NCBI RefSeq assembly: GCF_002943565.1 | Contig: NZ_PJCH01000005.1 | Location: 992,001-1,056,000 of the forward strand | Source: Hyphococcus luteus | GTDB taxonomy: Bacteria > Pseudomonadota > Alphaproteobacteria > Caulobacterales > Parvularculaceae | Length of the DNA stretch: 64,000 nt | Direction of reading: 5' to 3' | Part shown: one piece after another, positions 53,100 through 61,875 of the stretch | How positions within the stretch are numbered: the first letter of the stretch is position 1 | Layout of the letters: each line of letters starts with the position of its first letter | The notes under the pieces: model-generated | The model's input: only the letters and a program-made list of their open reading frames with translations | The model's database searches: none | What the model was told of the DNA's origin: nothing | Made by a program: the position numbers and the translations under genes

Positions 53100-53356
53100 G
53101 GACGACTCCGGTTATTTTCAGCCCGTCTTGGAACTTACGCCCCGCGACGGGCGTTAGCCCGCAAATTCGGCCAGCTTGCGGGTGGAGATGCGTTGATGCA
53201 ACAGCGTTAATCCGTTATTAATCCTTTTGGAGAAATTCGTGAGAGTTAGGCTATATTTCGGGCGCTAAACCCGCTACGGAATGCGTGAAATTCACCGAAA
53301 GCCGCCCCGATCTTCGCGGGTGCGGCAATCGTTCTGTCCACCTGAGGAGGGGAACA

Positions 53357-54517
53357 ATGAAACTCAAGACGACTCTGCTAGCGGCTGCCTCGGCCATGGT
53401 CTTCGCGCCGGCCGCGCACGCTTATGAAGGTCTTTACGGCGCGATCGGCGCCGGCCTTAATTACATGGGCTACGAGAACGATGTCAGCAATGACAGCGTC
53501 TTGAACCCCGGGCCGGTCGTCTTTGACAGCTCCGCGGACATGGACCTCGGCATCGGCGTTTACGCCGCGCTCGGTTATGACTATGCCGGCCCGTTCCGTA
53601 CGGAGCTCGAATTCTCTTACCGTTCCAATGACATCGACCAGATCGATCCCCTCGCCCCGAATTTCAGCGGCTGGCCGTCCGGCTCGATAAGCGGCGATTA
53701 CAAAACCATGGCGATCATGGCCAATGGGCTCTTTGATTTCGAAACGCAAAGCGCGTTCACGCCGTATCTGGGCGCCGGCGTCGGCGTCGCTTTCGTGGAT
53801 CCGGACGTGACGGGCTCCGTCAATCCGGGCGCGCCGACCTCGCCGCTGAGCATCTCTTATGGCGGCAGCAAGGGCGCTGTCGCCTATCAGGGCATCGCCG
53901 GCGTTGCGGTGGATCTCGCCGAAGGCCTCGCCCTCGACCTGTCCTATCGTTACTTCGACACGCTCAAGGAAACCTACACCGCGACCATCAACGGCGCGCC
54001 GGCCGGCGTCGACGTCGCCACCCAATCGCATACCCTGTTCGCCGGTCTGCGCTGGAATTTCGGCGCGAGCGAACCGGCCCCGGCGCCGGTCGAATATAAA
54101 GACTGCTGGGACGGCTCCAGCGTGCCGGTCTCTGCGGCGTGTCCGCCGCAGCCGATGGAAGACACCGCGGCCGATCTCGAACCCATCGATTTCACCGTCT
54201 ATTTCGACTATGACAAGTCGAACCTGACGCCGCAGGCCTCGACCCTCGTTCAGGAAGCCGCGGCGCGCGCCCTTGAAAACGACATCGAAACCGTTGTCGT
54301 CGCGGGCAACACCGACACGTCGGGCAGCTCCGCTTACAACCAGGCGCTTTCCGAACGCCGCGCCCGCACGGTGCGCGACGCGCTGATCGCCAACGGCGTT
54401 CCGGCCGACCGCATCACGCTTGAAGCTTACGGCGAAACCAACCTCGCCAAGCCGACGCCGGATGGCGTGCGCGAGCCGCTGAACCGCCGTTCGGACGTTA
54501 CGATCTCCTTCGAGTAA
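53357..54517 (+). CDS. OmpA family outer-membrane protein
   Basis: A 386-residue protein. A signal peptide (MKLKTTLLAAASAMVFAPAAHA) is followed by an eight-stranded OmpA-like barrel (EGLYGAIGAGLNYMGYE to HTLFAGLRWNFG) and a C-terminal peptidoglycan-binding OmpA domain: FDYDKSNLTPQA, GNTDTSGSSAYNQALSERRA and the final LNRRSDVTISFE. GAGGAGGGG precedes the ATG at 53357. A linker with CPPQPM and paired Cys connects the domains. A terminator follows the stop. Confidence 0.92.
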   Translation: MKLKTTLLAAASAMVFAPAAHAYEGLYGAIGAGLNYMGYENDVSNDSVLNPGPVVFDSSADMDLGIGVYAALGYDYAGPFRTELEFSYRSNDIDQIDPLAPNFSGWPSGSISGDYKTMAIMANGLFDFETQSAFTPYLGAGVGVAFVDPDVTGSVNPGAPTSPLSISYGGSKGAVAYQGIAGVAVDLAEGLALDLSYRYFDTLKETYTATINGAPAGVDVATQSHTLFAGLRWNFGASEPAPAPVEYKDCWDGSSVPVSAACPPQPMEDTAADLEPIDFTVYFDYDKSNLTPQASTLVQEAAARALENDIETVVVAGNTDTSGSSAYNQALSERRARTVRDALIANGVPADRITLEAYGETNLAKPTPDGVREPLNRRSDVTISFE

Positions 54518-54551
54518 GCGAAGGCGAAAGGCTTTCAGGTGAATTTCAGAG

Positions 54552-54585
54552 CCGGCGCAGCGTCACGCTGCGCCGGTTTTCTTTT
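54552..54585 (+). terminator. Intrinsic terminator after the OmpA gene
   Basis: CCGGCGCAGCG (54552-54562) and CGCTGCGCCGG (54566-54576) make an 11 bp stem with a TCA loop, followed by TTTTCTTTT. It is 34 bp downstream of the stop codon. Confidence 0.92.
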
Positions 54586-54614
54586 GCGCGAAATTTCAGC
54601 TCTGCAGCGCCGGC

Positions 54615-55241
54615 TTATTCCGGCGCGTAGATTTTCTTGAAGGCTTCGACGCCGTTTTCGATCTGGGCGTCGATGGCGGCGTCGAGATCCGCCGGCGGAT
54701 CGCCAAGCAGGACGCGCGTGTAAAGCGGTTCGGTAATCAGCGCGCCAAGGCGCCAGATCGCGTCCGCCGCGTCATCGATCTTGACGAAGCCGCGCTTTGC
54801 AAGCCGTTCGAGGATGGGCGCGCATTGCGCCACCATCCATTCCGCGCCGCGTTCGAGATACATCTTGCCGATAGCGGGATTGCGCCCCGCTTCGAAGGCG
54901 GCGATCCGGCGCAGCGACAGGGCCTCCGGATCAAGGACGCCTTTTACGAATTGCCGGCTCAAGGCGCGCACCAGGTCGTCCGGCGGCAGGGTGAGCTCGA
55001 TTTCGTCGACATTGACCGGCAGGAACGTCTTGCAGGTTTCGGTGATGGCGGCGCCGAAGAGTTCTTCCTTGGAGCGGAAGCGGTTATAGACCGTGCGCTT
55101 CGAGACCCCGGCGGTGAGCGCGATCTGATCCATGCTCGCGCCGTCGAATCCGAGCGTTAAAAACATCTTGCGCGCCGCCGCGACAATCGCCTCGGTTTTT
55201 TCGTCTGGCCCCGTTTCCACGACCGTCGCCGCTTCCGGCAT
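54615..55241 (-). CDS. TetR/AcrR family transcriptional regulator
   Basis: A 208-residue regulator. The helix-turn-helix at about residues 36-57 reads MDQIALTAGVSKRTVYNRF, followed by the usual KEELF. The C-terminal half is a ligand domain of the AefR-like type, with a LPPDDLVRALSRQFVKGVL segment. The ATG at 55241, with GGGGAC upstream, gives the normal TetR length; an extension to 55364 is basic and unconserved. Target unknown; the divergent penicillin-binding protein gene, about 175 bp away, is the nearest candidate. Confidence 0.85.
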   Translation of the reverse strand: MPEAATVVETGPDEKTEAIVAAARKMFLTLGFDGASMDQIALTAGVSKRTVYNRFRSKEELFGAAITETCKTFLPVNVDEIELTLPPDDLVRALSRQFVKGVLDPEALSLRRIAAFEAGRNPAIGKMYLERGAEWMVAQCAPILERLAKRGFVKIDDAADAIWRLGALITEPLYTRVLLGDPPADLDAAIDAQIENGVEAFKKIYAPE

Positions 55242-55416
55242 AGCTTCGTCCCCGTTTCTTTTCGGCGCGTCCCCGCCCCGCGTTTTCGGCCATTTCCGGC
55301 GGCGCAGCCGCCGGTTCAACAGTATGGCGCCTTTTCTGGGCGAGTGAAATGTCAGGCGCGCCAAGGATTTGCGTCATTTACGCCTCGTTAACCACGAAGT
55401 TCGAAGCATGGAGCTT

Positions 55417-57366
55417 ATGGCCCGCCGCAAGACCACGCGAAAGAAGACCAAGGCCCGCAAGGCCTCCCCGCTGCGCGCCCGCCGTTCCGCGGCGGGCGGG
55501 CGCCGTCGCGCGCGCCGCACGCGCAGGCGGAAGACAAGGGGAGAGGCCTTTGCGCCTTTCGCCCGGGCGGCGTCGGAGCTCGGCGTGTTCGCGCTCACCG
55601 GGCTGATCGGCCTTGCGGCGCTGTTCGCTTATTTCGCCAGCGACTTGCCGGATACGGGGGCGTTGTGGCGCGAGGGCGACGCGCCGCGGATCACGCTGCT
55701 CGCCGCCGACGGCACGCCGATCATGATGCGCGGGAGCGCGCAGGGCGCGCCCGTCAGGCTTTCGGAATTGCCGGATCACGTGCCCGAAGCGGTGCTCGCT
55801 GTCGAGGACAGAAATTTCTATCACCATTTCGGCGCCAATCCGGTGTCAATCGTCCGGGCGCTGATCGTCAACGCGAATGAAGGTGAGGTGCGCCAGGGCG
55901 GCTCCACCATCACCCAGCAGCTTGCCAAGAACGTGTTCCTGTCGAGCGACCGGACCATGAAGCGCAAAATCCAGGAATTGATGCTCGCCTTCTGGCTGGA
56001 GCGCAAATTCCGCAAGGATGAAATTCTGACGCTTTATCTCAATCGGGTTTATTTCGGCGCCGGCGCTTATGGCGTCGATGCGGCGAGCCACCGCTATTTC
56101 GGCAAGTCGGCGCGTCATCTGAATGTGGGCGAGGCGGCGGTGCTGGCGGGGCTTTTGAAGGCGCCGTCGCGGTATGCGCCGACATCGAACCCGGAAGACG
56201 CCGGCAAGCGCGGCCGCCTTGTCGTCGAACAGATGGTCGAAGCCGGCTTCCTGTCCCGCAAAGAAGCCGATCGCGCGATCCGCAAGCCCATCCTGCTCGC
56301 CGCGCCGCGCTTTGAGGCCGCACCCTATTTCGTCGACTATGTGATGAAAGAGATGCGCCCGCTCGCCGCCGGAATCGACGCCGATTTCGTGGTGCGCACG
56401 ACTTTCGACCCGAAAGTGCAGGAAGCGGCGGAGACCGGCCTTGTCGCCGGCTTTGCGCTGGCGGGCGAAGGTCTTTCCGAAACGGAGGCCGCGGCGGTCA
56501 TTCTCGACGGCGAAGGCGCTGTGCGGGCGATGATTGGCGGGCGCGATTATGCAAAGAGCCAATATAACCGCGCGACTCAGGCGCGCCGCCAGCCGGGGTC
56601 GGCCTTCAAGCCTTTCGTCTATCTCGCCGCGCTGGAGCAAGGGCAAACGCCGGACGACAAAGTGCTCGACGCGCCGGTGAAGGTCGGCGACTGGGCCCCC
56701 GGCAACTATCACGACAAGTTTTACGGCGAGGTCACCTTGCGCGAAGCGCTCGCCCGGTCCTTGAACAGCGCCGCGGTGCGCGTGCAGGAAAGAACCGGCC
56801 GCGCCCATGTGCGCGAAACGGCGAAGGCCATGGGCTGGCCTGGCGACCTCAATCTCGGCCCCGCCCTGGCGCTCGGCGTCGATGAAATCTCGCCTATGGA
56901 TCTCGCCGGCGCTTATGCGCCATTTGCTAATGGCGGCTTTCGCGTCGAACCTCATGTGATCGACCGCATCGAAACGACTGACGGCGATCTCGTTTACCGC
57001 CGCAAGGGCTCCATCATAGGCGAAGCCGCGCCGTCATACGCGATTGCGCAGGCGAACGACATGCTGATGAGCGTCGCCGAATGGGGCACGGGCCGCGGCG
57101 CGCGCATTCCCGGCTACCCCGTTGCCGGCAAGACCGGCACCTCGCAGGACAGCCGAGACGCCTGGTTCGCCGGTCACGCCGGGGGCCTCGTGGGTGTCGT
57201 CTGGGTCGGGCGCGACGACAATGCGCCCATGAAAGGCGTCACCGGCGGCCGCGCGCCGGCGGTCATCTGGAAGGAAATGCTGTCGCGCGCCCTGCCGCCG
57301 CCTTATGTCCGCAAGCGCGAAACCGAGGGCGACCCGATCGCCAGTCTGCTCGACGCCAGCGGTTAA
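55417..57366 (+). CDS. Class A penicillin-binding protein (PBP1A family)
   Basis: A 649-residue bifunctional peptidoglycan synthase. It begins with a very basic cytoplasmic tail (ARRKTTRKKTKARKAS) and one membrane helix. The GT51 domain holds VEDRNFYHHFG, GGSTITQQLAKN and YLNRVYFG; the transpeptidase has the SxxK in GSAFKPF, the SLNSAAV box, and KTGTSQDSRDAWF. The ATG at 55417 follows GGAG by 4 bases; ATG 55408 is an alternative. The length is short for mrcA, closer to PBP1A-family proteins lacking the extra OB domain. Confidence 0.92.
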   Translation: MARRKTTRKKTKARKASPLRARRSAAGGRRRARRTRRRKTRGEAFAPFARAASELGVFALTGLIGLAALFAYFASDLPDTGALWREGDAPRITLLAADGTPIMMRGSAQGAPVRLSELPDHVPEAVLAVEDRNFYHHFGANPVSIVRALIVNANEGEVRQGGSTITQQLAKNVFLSSDRTMKRKIQELMLAFWLERKFRKDEILTLYLNRVYFGAGAYGVDAASHRYFGKSARHLNVGEAAVLAGLLKAPSRYAPTSNPEDAGKRGRLVVEQMVEAGFLSRKEADRAIRKPILLAAPRFEAAPYFVDYVMKEMRPLAAGIDADFVVRTTFDPKVQEAAETGLVAGFALAGEGLSETEAAAVILDGEGAVRAMIGGRDYAKSQYNRATQARRQPGSAFKPFVYLAALEQGQTPDDKVLDAPVKVGDWAPGNYHDKFYGEVTLREALARSLNSAAVRVQERTGRAHVRETAKAMGWPGDLNLGPALALGVDEISPMDLAGAYAPFANGGFRVEPHVIDRIETTDGDLVYRRKGSIIGEAAPSYAIAQANDMLMSVAEWGTGRGARIPGYPVAGKTGTSQDSRDAWFAGHAGGLVGVVWVGRDDNAPMKGVTGGRAPAVIWKEMLSRALPPPYVRKRETEGDPIASLLDASG

Positions 57367-57469
57367 AACAGGACTCCTTTTCGCTTGAACAGGACCCTGC
57401 TCCGGAGTCTTGATGGTCGCGTGATCGAACCGGAGAACCGGTTTCTGCTTTTCCTGATCACGCTTCAGT
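57367..57469. repeat. Nested palindromic extragenic repeat
   Basis: The gap between the two convergent genes carries GCGTGATC (57419-57426) and GATCACGC (57456-57463), a perfect 8 bp stem that encloses AACCGG/CCGGTT (57428-57433 and 57438-57443). GGACTCC near 57371 and GGAGTC near 57404 make another stem. The AACCGGTTTC..TTTTCC..GATCACGC theme is of the kind that recurs between genes in many alphaproteobacteria. I see only this copy in the window. Confidence 0.45.
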
Positions 57470-58216
57470 CTATTTTTCTGAAACGACGCCGTAGGTGAAC
57501 AGCGAAGGTCCGTGATCGCCGAGCCAGCGCGCGGCGCCGCGCGCGTCGACGCCAAGCTCGCGCACCACGCGCCAGAACGCCGGCGAATGATCCAGATGGA
57601 TAAGATGCGCGCATTCATGCGCGGCGACATAATTTAGGATTTCCGGCGGCGCCATGATCAGCCGCCAGCAAAACGACATGTCGCCATCCGACGTGCAGGA
57701 GCCCCAGCGCGTTTTGGTGTCGCGAATGCGAATGGCGCGGCGCTTTTTGCCGAGTTCGCTGCAATAATAATCGGCGCGGTCGGTGAGGCGTTTTCTGGCT
57801 TCGCGTTTCAGCCAGTCGGTGACCCGGCGGTTTAAATGTTCCGCGCGGCCGCCGACGCGAATCGCGGGAAAAAGCTCATTATCGAGCCGCGCCGCTGCGC
57901 GCAGATTTTCATCATGGATGATGACATGGTCGGCACCCTGAAATGGAATGGACATGCCCGCCTGAAACGGCTTTCCGCGCAAATCGTCGGCGAGCTGGCT
58001 TGTAATCCAATCGATGCGTTCATGGGCGAAGCGGATGGCTTCGGGCAGGGCGCGTTTCGACGGCGCCGTCACATGAATTTCCCCAGTTACGGCGTCAACC
58101 TTCAAAATCAACCGTTTGGCGCGGCGATTGACGCGCGCGATCAGGGGCGCCGCGCGGGCGCCGATATTGATTTCAGTTCGGGTGATGTGATTTATCGACA
58201 TAAAGGGTACGCTCAC
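57470..58216 (-). CDS. YgjP-like metallopeptidase domain protein
   Basis: A 248-residue zinc peptidase-like protein (DUF45/M48-related). The HExxH motif is HECAH at residues 200-204, with a third His at 210 (HLDHSPAFW), and the family segment TRWGSCTSDGDMSFCWRL at about 169-187. The N-terminal half has RRAKRLILKVDAVTGEIHVTAP, a usual YgjP start. The start is GTG 58216 with AAGGA upstream; ATG 58201 is an alternative. The substrate is unknown. Confidence 0.83.
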   Translation of the reverse strand: MSVPFMSINHITRTEINIGARAAPLIARVNRRAKRLILKVDAVTGEIHVTAPSKRALPEAIRFAHERIDWITSQLADDLRGKPFQAGMSIPFQGADHVIIHDENLRAAARLDNELFPAIRVGGRAEHLNRRVTDWLKREARKRLTDRADYYCSELGKKRRAIRIRDTKTRWGSCTSDGDMSFCWRLIMAPPEILNYVAAHECAHLIHLDHSPAFWRVVRELGVDARGAARWLGDHGPSLFTYGVVSEK

Positions 58217-58348
58217 GAACCGCTCATCCTTACCGTTTTCGCGGAAAGATCAATTCTTAAGTTGCACAAAGGGCGAAAGATTTCCGCCGGACGGCTTATT
58301 GTTTGAAAAAGGACGGCCGGAAAAGAGAACGAAGGGTAACAGCATAGT

Positions 58349-61039
58349 ATGAAAACGGCCGCCCAGCCGACGCCGATGATGATGCAGTATCTCGCCATTA
58401 AAGAACAGGCGGGGGATGCGTTGTTGTTTTATCGCATGGGCGACTTTTACGAGTTGTTTTTCGACGATGCGGTGACGGCGGCGGGCGTTCTCGATATCGC
58501 GCTTACGAAACGCGGCCAGCATGGCGGCGAAGACATTCCCATGTGCGGCGTGCCGTTTCACGCTTATGAATCCTATCTGGCGAGGCTTATTCGCGCCGGT
58601 CATAAAGTCGCCATCTGCGAGCAGATGGAAAAGCCGGAAGAGGCGAAGAAGCGCGGTTCGAAGTCCGTTGTCAAACGCGAAATCATCAGAACGGTGACGC
58701 CGGGCACGATTGTCGAAGATGCGCTGCTCGACGCGCGCTCGAATAATTTTCTCGCCGCGCTCTCTTTATTGCGCGACGGCGCCGAGGCGGCGCTCGCCTG
58801 GGTCGACGTGTCGACGGGCGAATTATCGGTGCGCGAAACGGGTCTCGATCGCATTGCCGCCGATCTCGCCGCGATTGCGCCGAAAGAACTGGTGCTGCCT
58901 GATCTCGATGAAGGAAGCCCGTGGCGCGAGGCGGTGATGGCGCGCGCCAATGCGATGACGCTGACTCCCCAGGCGGCGCATCTGTTCGATTCCGCCGCCG
59001 GCCAGCGGCGCATCATGGAGACCTATGAGGTCGCCTCCCTCGACGGGTTTGGCGCGTTCTCGCGCGCTGAATGCGGGGCGTTGGGCGCGCTTTTAAGCTA
59101 TGTGACCCTGACCCAGGCCGGGCGCCTGCCCGCGCTCGACCCGCCCCGGCGCTCGGCGATTTCCGATGCGATGGTGATCGACGCGGCGACGCGCGCATCG
59201 CTGGAGCTGTTGCAGACGCAAACCGGCGCGCGCAAAGGCTCGCTTCTCTGGGCCGTCGACCGCACGGTGACGGGCGCGGGCGCAAGGGCGCTCGCCGCGC
59301 GCGTGTCTGCGCCGCTCACCGATATCAACGCCATTGCCGCGCGCCATGACGCCGTCGGTTTTTTCGAAAATGAGCGCGATCTTTGCGAAAAAATCCGCGC
59401 AAGCCTGAAAGAAACGCCGGACGCCGCGCGCGCTTTGTCGCGGCTGGCGACAGGCCGTGGGGGCCCGCGCGATCTCGCGAGCCTTCGCGATGCGCTCATC
59501 CGCGCGCGCGAAATTTCAGGGGCTTTAACGGAAGGCGAAGGATTGCCCGACGCCTTGAACCGCGCCGGCGAGGCGCTTGAGGACCGGCGGGGCGAAGGCT
59601 TTTCCGCGCTCATCACCATGTTGCGCGAGGCTTTGGCGCCAGAGCTTCCCATGCTCGCCCGCGACGGCGGCTTCATCGCCAAAGGCTATGACGAAGGGCT
59701 CGATTCTGTCCGTATGCTGAGAGATGAATCGCGCCGCGTCATCGCCGGACTCGAGTCGCAATATAAAGAGCTCGCCGGCGTCAAGACGCTCAAAATCAAA
59801 CACAACAATGTGCTCGGCTATTTCGTCGAGACGCCGCCCTCGCAGGGCGACAAGCTGATGACGGCGCCCCTGAACGAAACCTTCATTCACCGCCAGACCC
59901 TGGCGAGCGCCGTGCGGTTTACGACGACGGAACTTGCCGATCTCGACGCCAAGATCACCCGCGCGCGCGACGAATCGCTTGCCCGCGAGCTTGAGCTGTT
60001 CGATGATTTATGCGCCGCGGTGCTGGGCCGGCGGGACGCCATTGCTGCGGTCGCTGCGGCGCTGGCGGAAATCGACATCGCGGCGGCCGGCGCCGTGCTC
60101 GCCTTAGACCAGCGCTATGTCCGTCCGCATCTCGACGACAGCTTCGCTTTCGACATCAAGGCCGGGCGTCATCCGGTGGTCGAACGCGCGGCGAGCGAGG
60201 CCTTTATCGCCAATGACTGCGATCTCGGCGGCGACGAAGAAACGAAGCTCTGGCTCGTCACCGGCCCCAATATGGCCGGCAAATCGACTTTTCTGCGCCA
60301 GAACGCGCTGATCGCCATTCTCGCCCAGGCGGGGCTCTATGTCCCGGCCGACGCCGCGCGCATCGGCGTCATCGACCGCGTCTTTTCGCGCGTCGGCGCC
60401 TCGGACGATCTCGCCGGCGGCCGCTCGACCTTCATGGTGGAAATGGTCGAAACCGCGGCGATCCTCAATCAGGCGAGCGACCGCTCGCTTGTGGTGCTCG
60501 ATGAAATCGGGCGCGGCACGTCGACCTTCGACGGCATGTCCATCGCCTGGGCGGCGGTCGAACATCTCCATGACGTCAATCGCTGCCGCGGTCTCTTCGC
60601 AACCCATTATCACGAACTGACGGCGCTCGCGGAAAAGCTTGCGCGGCTCGTCAATGTGTCGATGAAGGTGCGCGAGTGGAAAGGCGACGTCGTCTTTTTG
60701 CATGAAGTCGCATCGGGTCCGGCGGACCGGTCCTACGGCGTGGCGGTGGCGCGGCTTGCGGGACTTCCTCCAAAAGCGGTGAAACGCGCCGAAGCGGTTT
60801 TGAAAATGCTCGAAGCGCGCGGAAGCGCGGGCGGCGCCGTCAGCGAATTGCCGCTCTTCGCCGCCGCTCAAGACGCCCCATCGGACAGCGAAGACTGTCA
60901 TGAAAATGTCACGCAAGACGGCGTTCGTCATGAAACTGTCATCGTAAACGCACTGGATGCGCTCGATCCCGATTCCCTTTCGCCAAAAGATGCGCTGGAT
61001 GCGCTTTACCGGTTGAAATCCATGTTGGATGAGCTATAG
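58349..61039 (+). CDS. mutS: DNA mismatch repair protein MutS
   Basis: An 896-residue mismatch sensor. TPMMMQYLAIKEQAGDALLFYRMGDFYELFFDDA is domain I with the mismatch-reading Phe-x-Glu (GDFYELFF), TGPNMAGKSTFLRQNA (about 637-652) is the Walker A, and LDEIGRGTSTFDGMSIAWA is Walker B and signature. TFATHYHELT-like LFATHYHELTAL follows. It works with MutL on mismatched DNA. In many alphaproteobacteria it sits beside glnD, as it does here across one gene. Confidence 0.97.
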   Translation: MKTAAQPTPMMMQYLAIKEQAGDALLFYRMGDFYELFFDDAVTAAGVLDIALTKRGQHGGEDIPMCGVPFHAYESYLARLIRAGHKVAICEQMEKPEEAKKRGSKSVVKREIIRTVTPGTIVEDALLDARSNNFLAALSLLRDGAEAALAWVDVSTGELSVRETGLDRIAADLAAIAPKELVLPDLDEGSPWREAVMARANAMTLTPQAAHLFDSAAGQRRIMETYEVASLDGFGAFSRAECGALGALLSYVTLTQAGRLPALDPPRRSAISDAMVIDAATRASLELLQTQTGARKGSLLWAVDRTVTGAGARALAARVSAPLTDINAIAARHDAVGFFENERDLCEKIRASLKETPDAARALSRLATGRGGPRDLASLRDALIRAREISGALTEGEGLPDALNRAGEALEDRRGEGFSALITMLREALAPELPMLARDGGFIAKGYDEGLDSVRMLRDESRRVIAGLESQYKELAGVKTLKIKHNNVLGYFVETPPSQGDKLMTAPLNETFIHRQTLASAVRFTTTELADLDAKITRARDESLARELELFDDLCAAVLGRRDAIAAVAAALAEIDIAAAGAVLALDQRYVRPHLDDSFAFDIKAGRHPVVERAASEAFIANDCDLGGDEETKLWLVTGPNMAGKSTFLRQNALIAILAQAGLYVPADAARIGVIDRVFSRVGASDDLAGGRSTFMVEMVETAAILNQASDRSLVVLDEIGRGTSTFDGMSIAWAAVEHLHDVNRCRGLFATHYHELTALAEKLARLVNVSMKVREWKGDVVFLHEVASGPADRSYGVAVARLAGLPPKAVKRAEAVLKMLEARGSAGGAVSELPLFAAAQDAPSDSEDCHENVTQDGVRHETVIVNALDALDPDSLSPKDALDALYRLKSMLDEL

Positions 61040-61090
61040 CCCGCGCCAACAAGCGGCGTTCCGCGCCCGCATTTCGGCAAGGGCTTCGGC

Positions 61091-61765
61091 ATGAAAAACC
61101 GGATTTTGGTCAGCTTCGCGGCGGCGCTTTCTCTTGTGTTTGCCGGCGGCGCTTCGGCGCAACCCTCCGCATCCGGACTAACTGACGGGATCGCGGCTTA
61201 CCGCGCCGGCGATGTCGAGACGGCCTGGCCCCTGCTTGCGGCGGCGTCGGAGGACGGCGCGATTAAAGCCAAGCGCTACCTCGCCTATATCATGCTCGAC
61301 GGCGAAACGCCGAAAGGCCGGGAGGCGGACCTCTTCAAGGGCGTTGCGCTGTTGAAAGAGGCGGCCCTCGCCGGCGATTACGCCGCGCTCATCCGGCTAG
61401 AAAATCTCCGCCGCAAACACCTCGCCCACAGCCCCTCGCTTGACGATATGATCGCCATAGAAGAGGCGCGCGCCGAAGAGGGCGATCCGGTCGTCGCCTG
61501 GCGTCTCGCGAAACGCTTCGAAATGGGCGACGGCGTCGAGGTTTCCGAAGCCGGCATGACGAAATGGCTCGAAGTCGCCGCCTCGGCCGAGCCGGCGCGT
61601 TTTCCCAAGGCGGGAGAGGCCGCCTACCGGCTTTGCGAGCTGAATGCGCTCGGGCGCGAGGCCAAAGACCCGGACGCGGCCCGGCGCTGGTGCGCGGTTG
61701 CGGCTGAAAACGGCCATATGGGCGCGGCGATTGTCCTCAAGCGGCTGGCGCAGCTTCAGGGCTGA
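61091..61765 (+). CDS. Periplasmic Sel1-like repeat protein
   Basis: A 224-residue protein with a signal peptide (MKNRILVSFAAALSLVFAGGASA). The rest is helical and resembles Sel1/TPR repeats: AYRAGDVETAWPLLAAASEDGAIKAKRYLAYIML, then GVALLKEAALAGDYAALIRL, and a last ARRWCAVAAENGHMGAAIVLKRLA. Such repeats bind proteins. It lies between mutS and glnD, 51 bp after the former; the partner is unknown. Confidence 0.75.
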   Translation: MKNRILVSFAAALSLVFAGGASAQPSASGLTDGIAAYRAGDVETAWPLLAAASEDGAIKAKRYLAYIMLDGETPKGREADLFKGVALLKEAALAGDYAALIRLENLRRKHLAHSPSLDDMIAIEEARAEEGDPVVAWRLAKRFEMGDGVEVSEAGMTKWLEVAASAEPARFPKAGEAAYRLCELNALGREAKDPDAARRWCAVAAENGHMGAAIVLKRLAQLQG

Positions 61766-61875
61766 CATTTTTAAAATTACGCAAGATTGTCTCAGGCGGG
61801 GCCAGTTGAAATCATGGGCCCGGCGCGCGACAATGCGCACCCTAGCGCAGCCCGGTTCTTTAAGCCCTTTCTCCA

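Noticed and set aside
53227-53257. Possible promoter TTGGAG and TATATT before the OmpA gene
   Set aside because: The spacer is 19 bp and both boxes are weak, so I did not call it.
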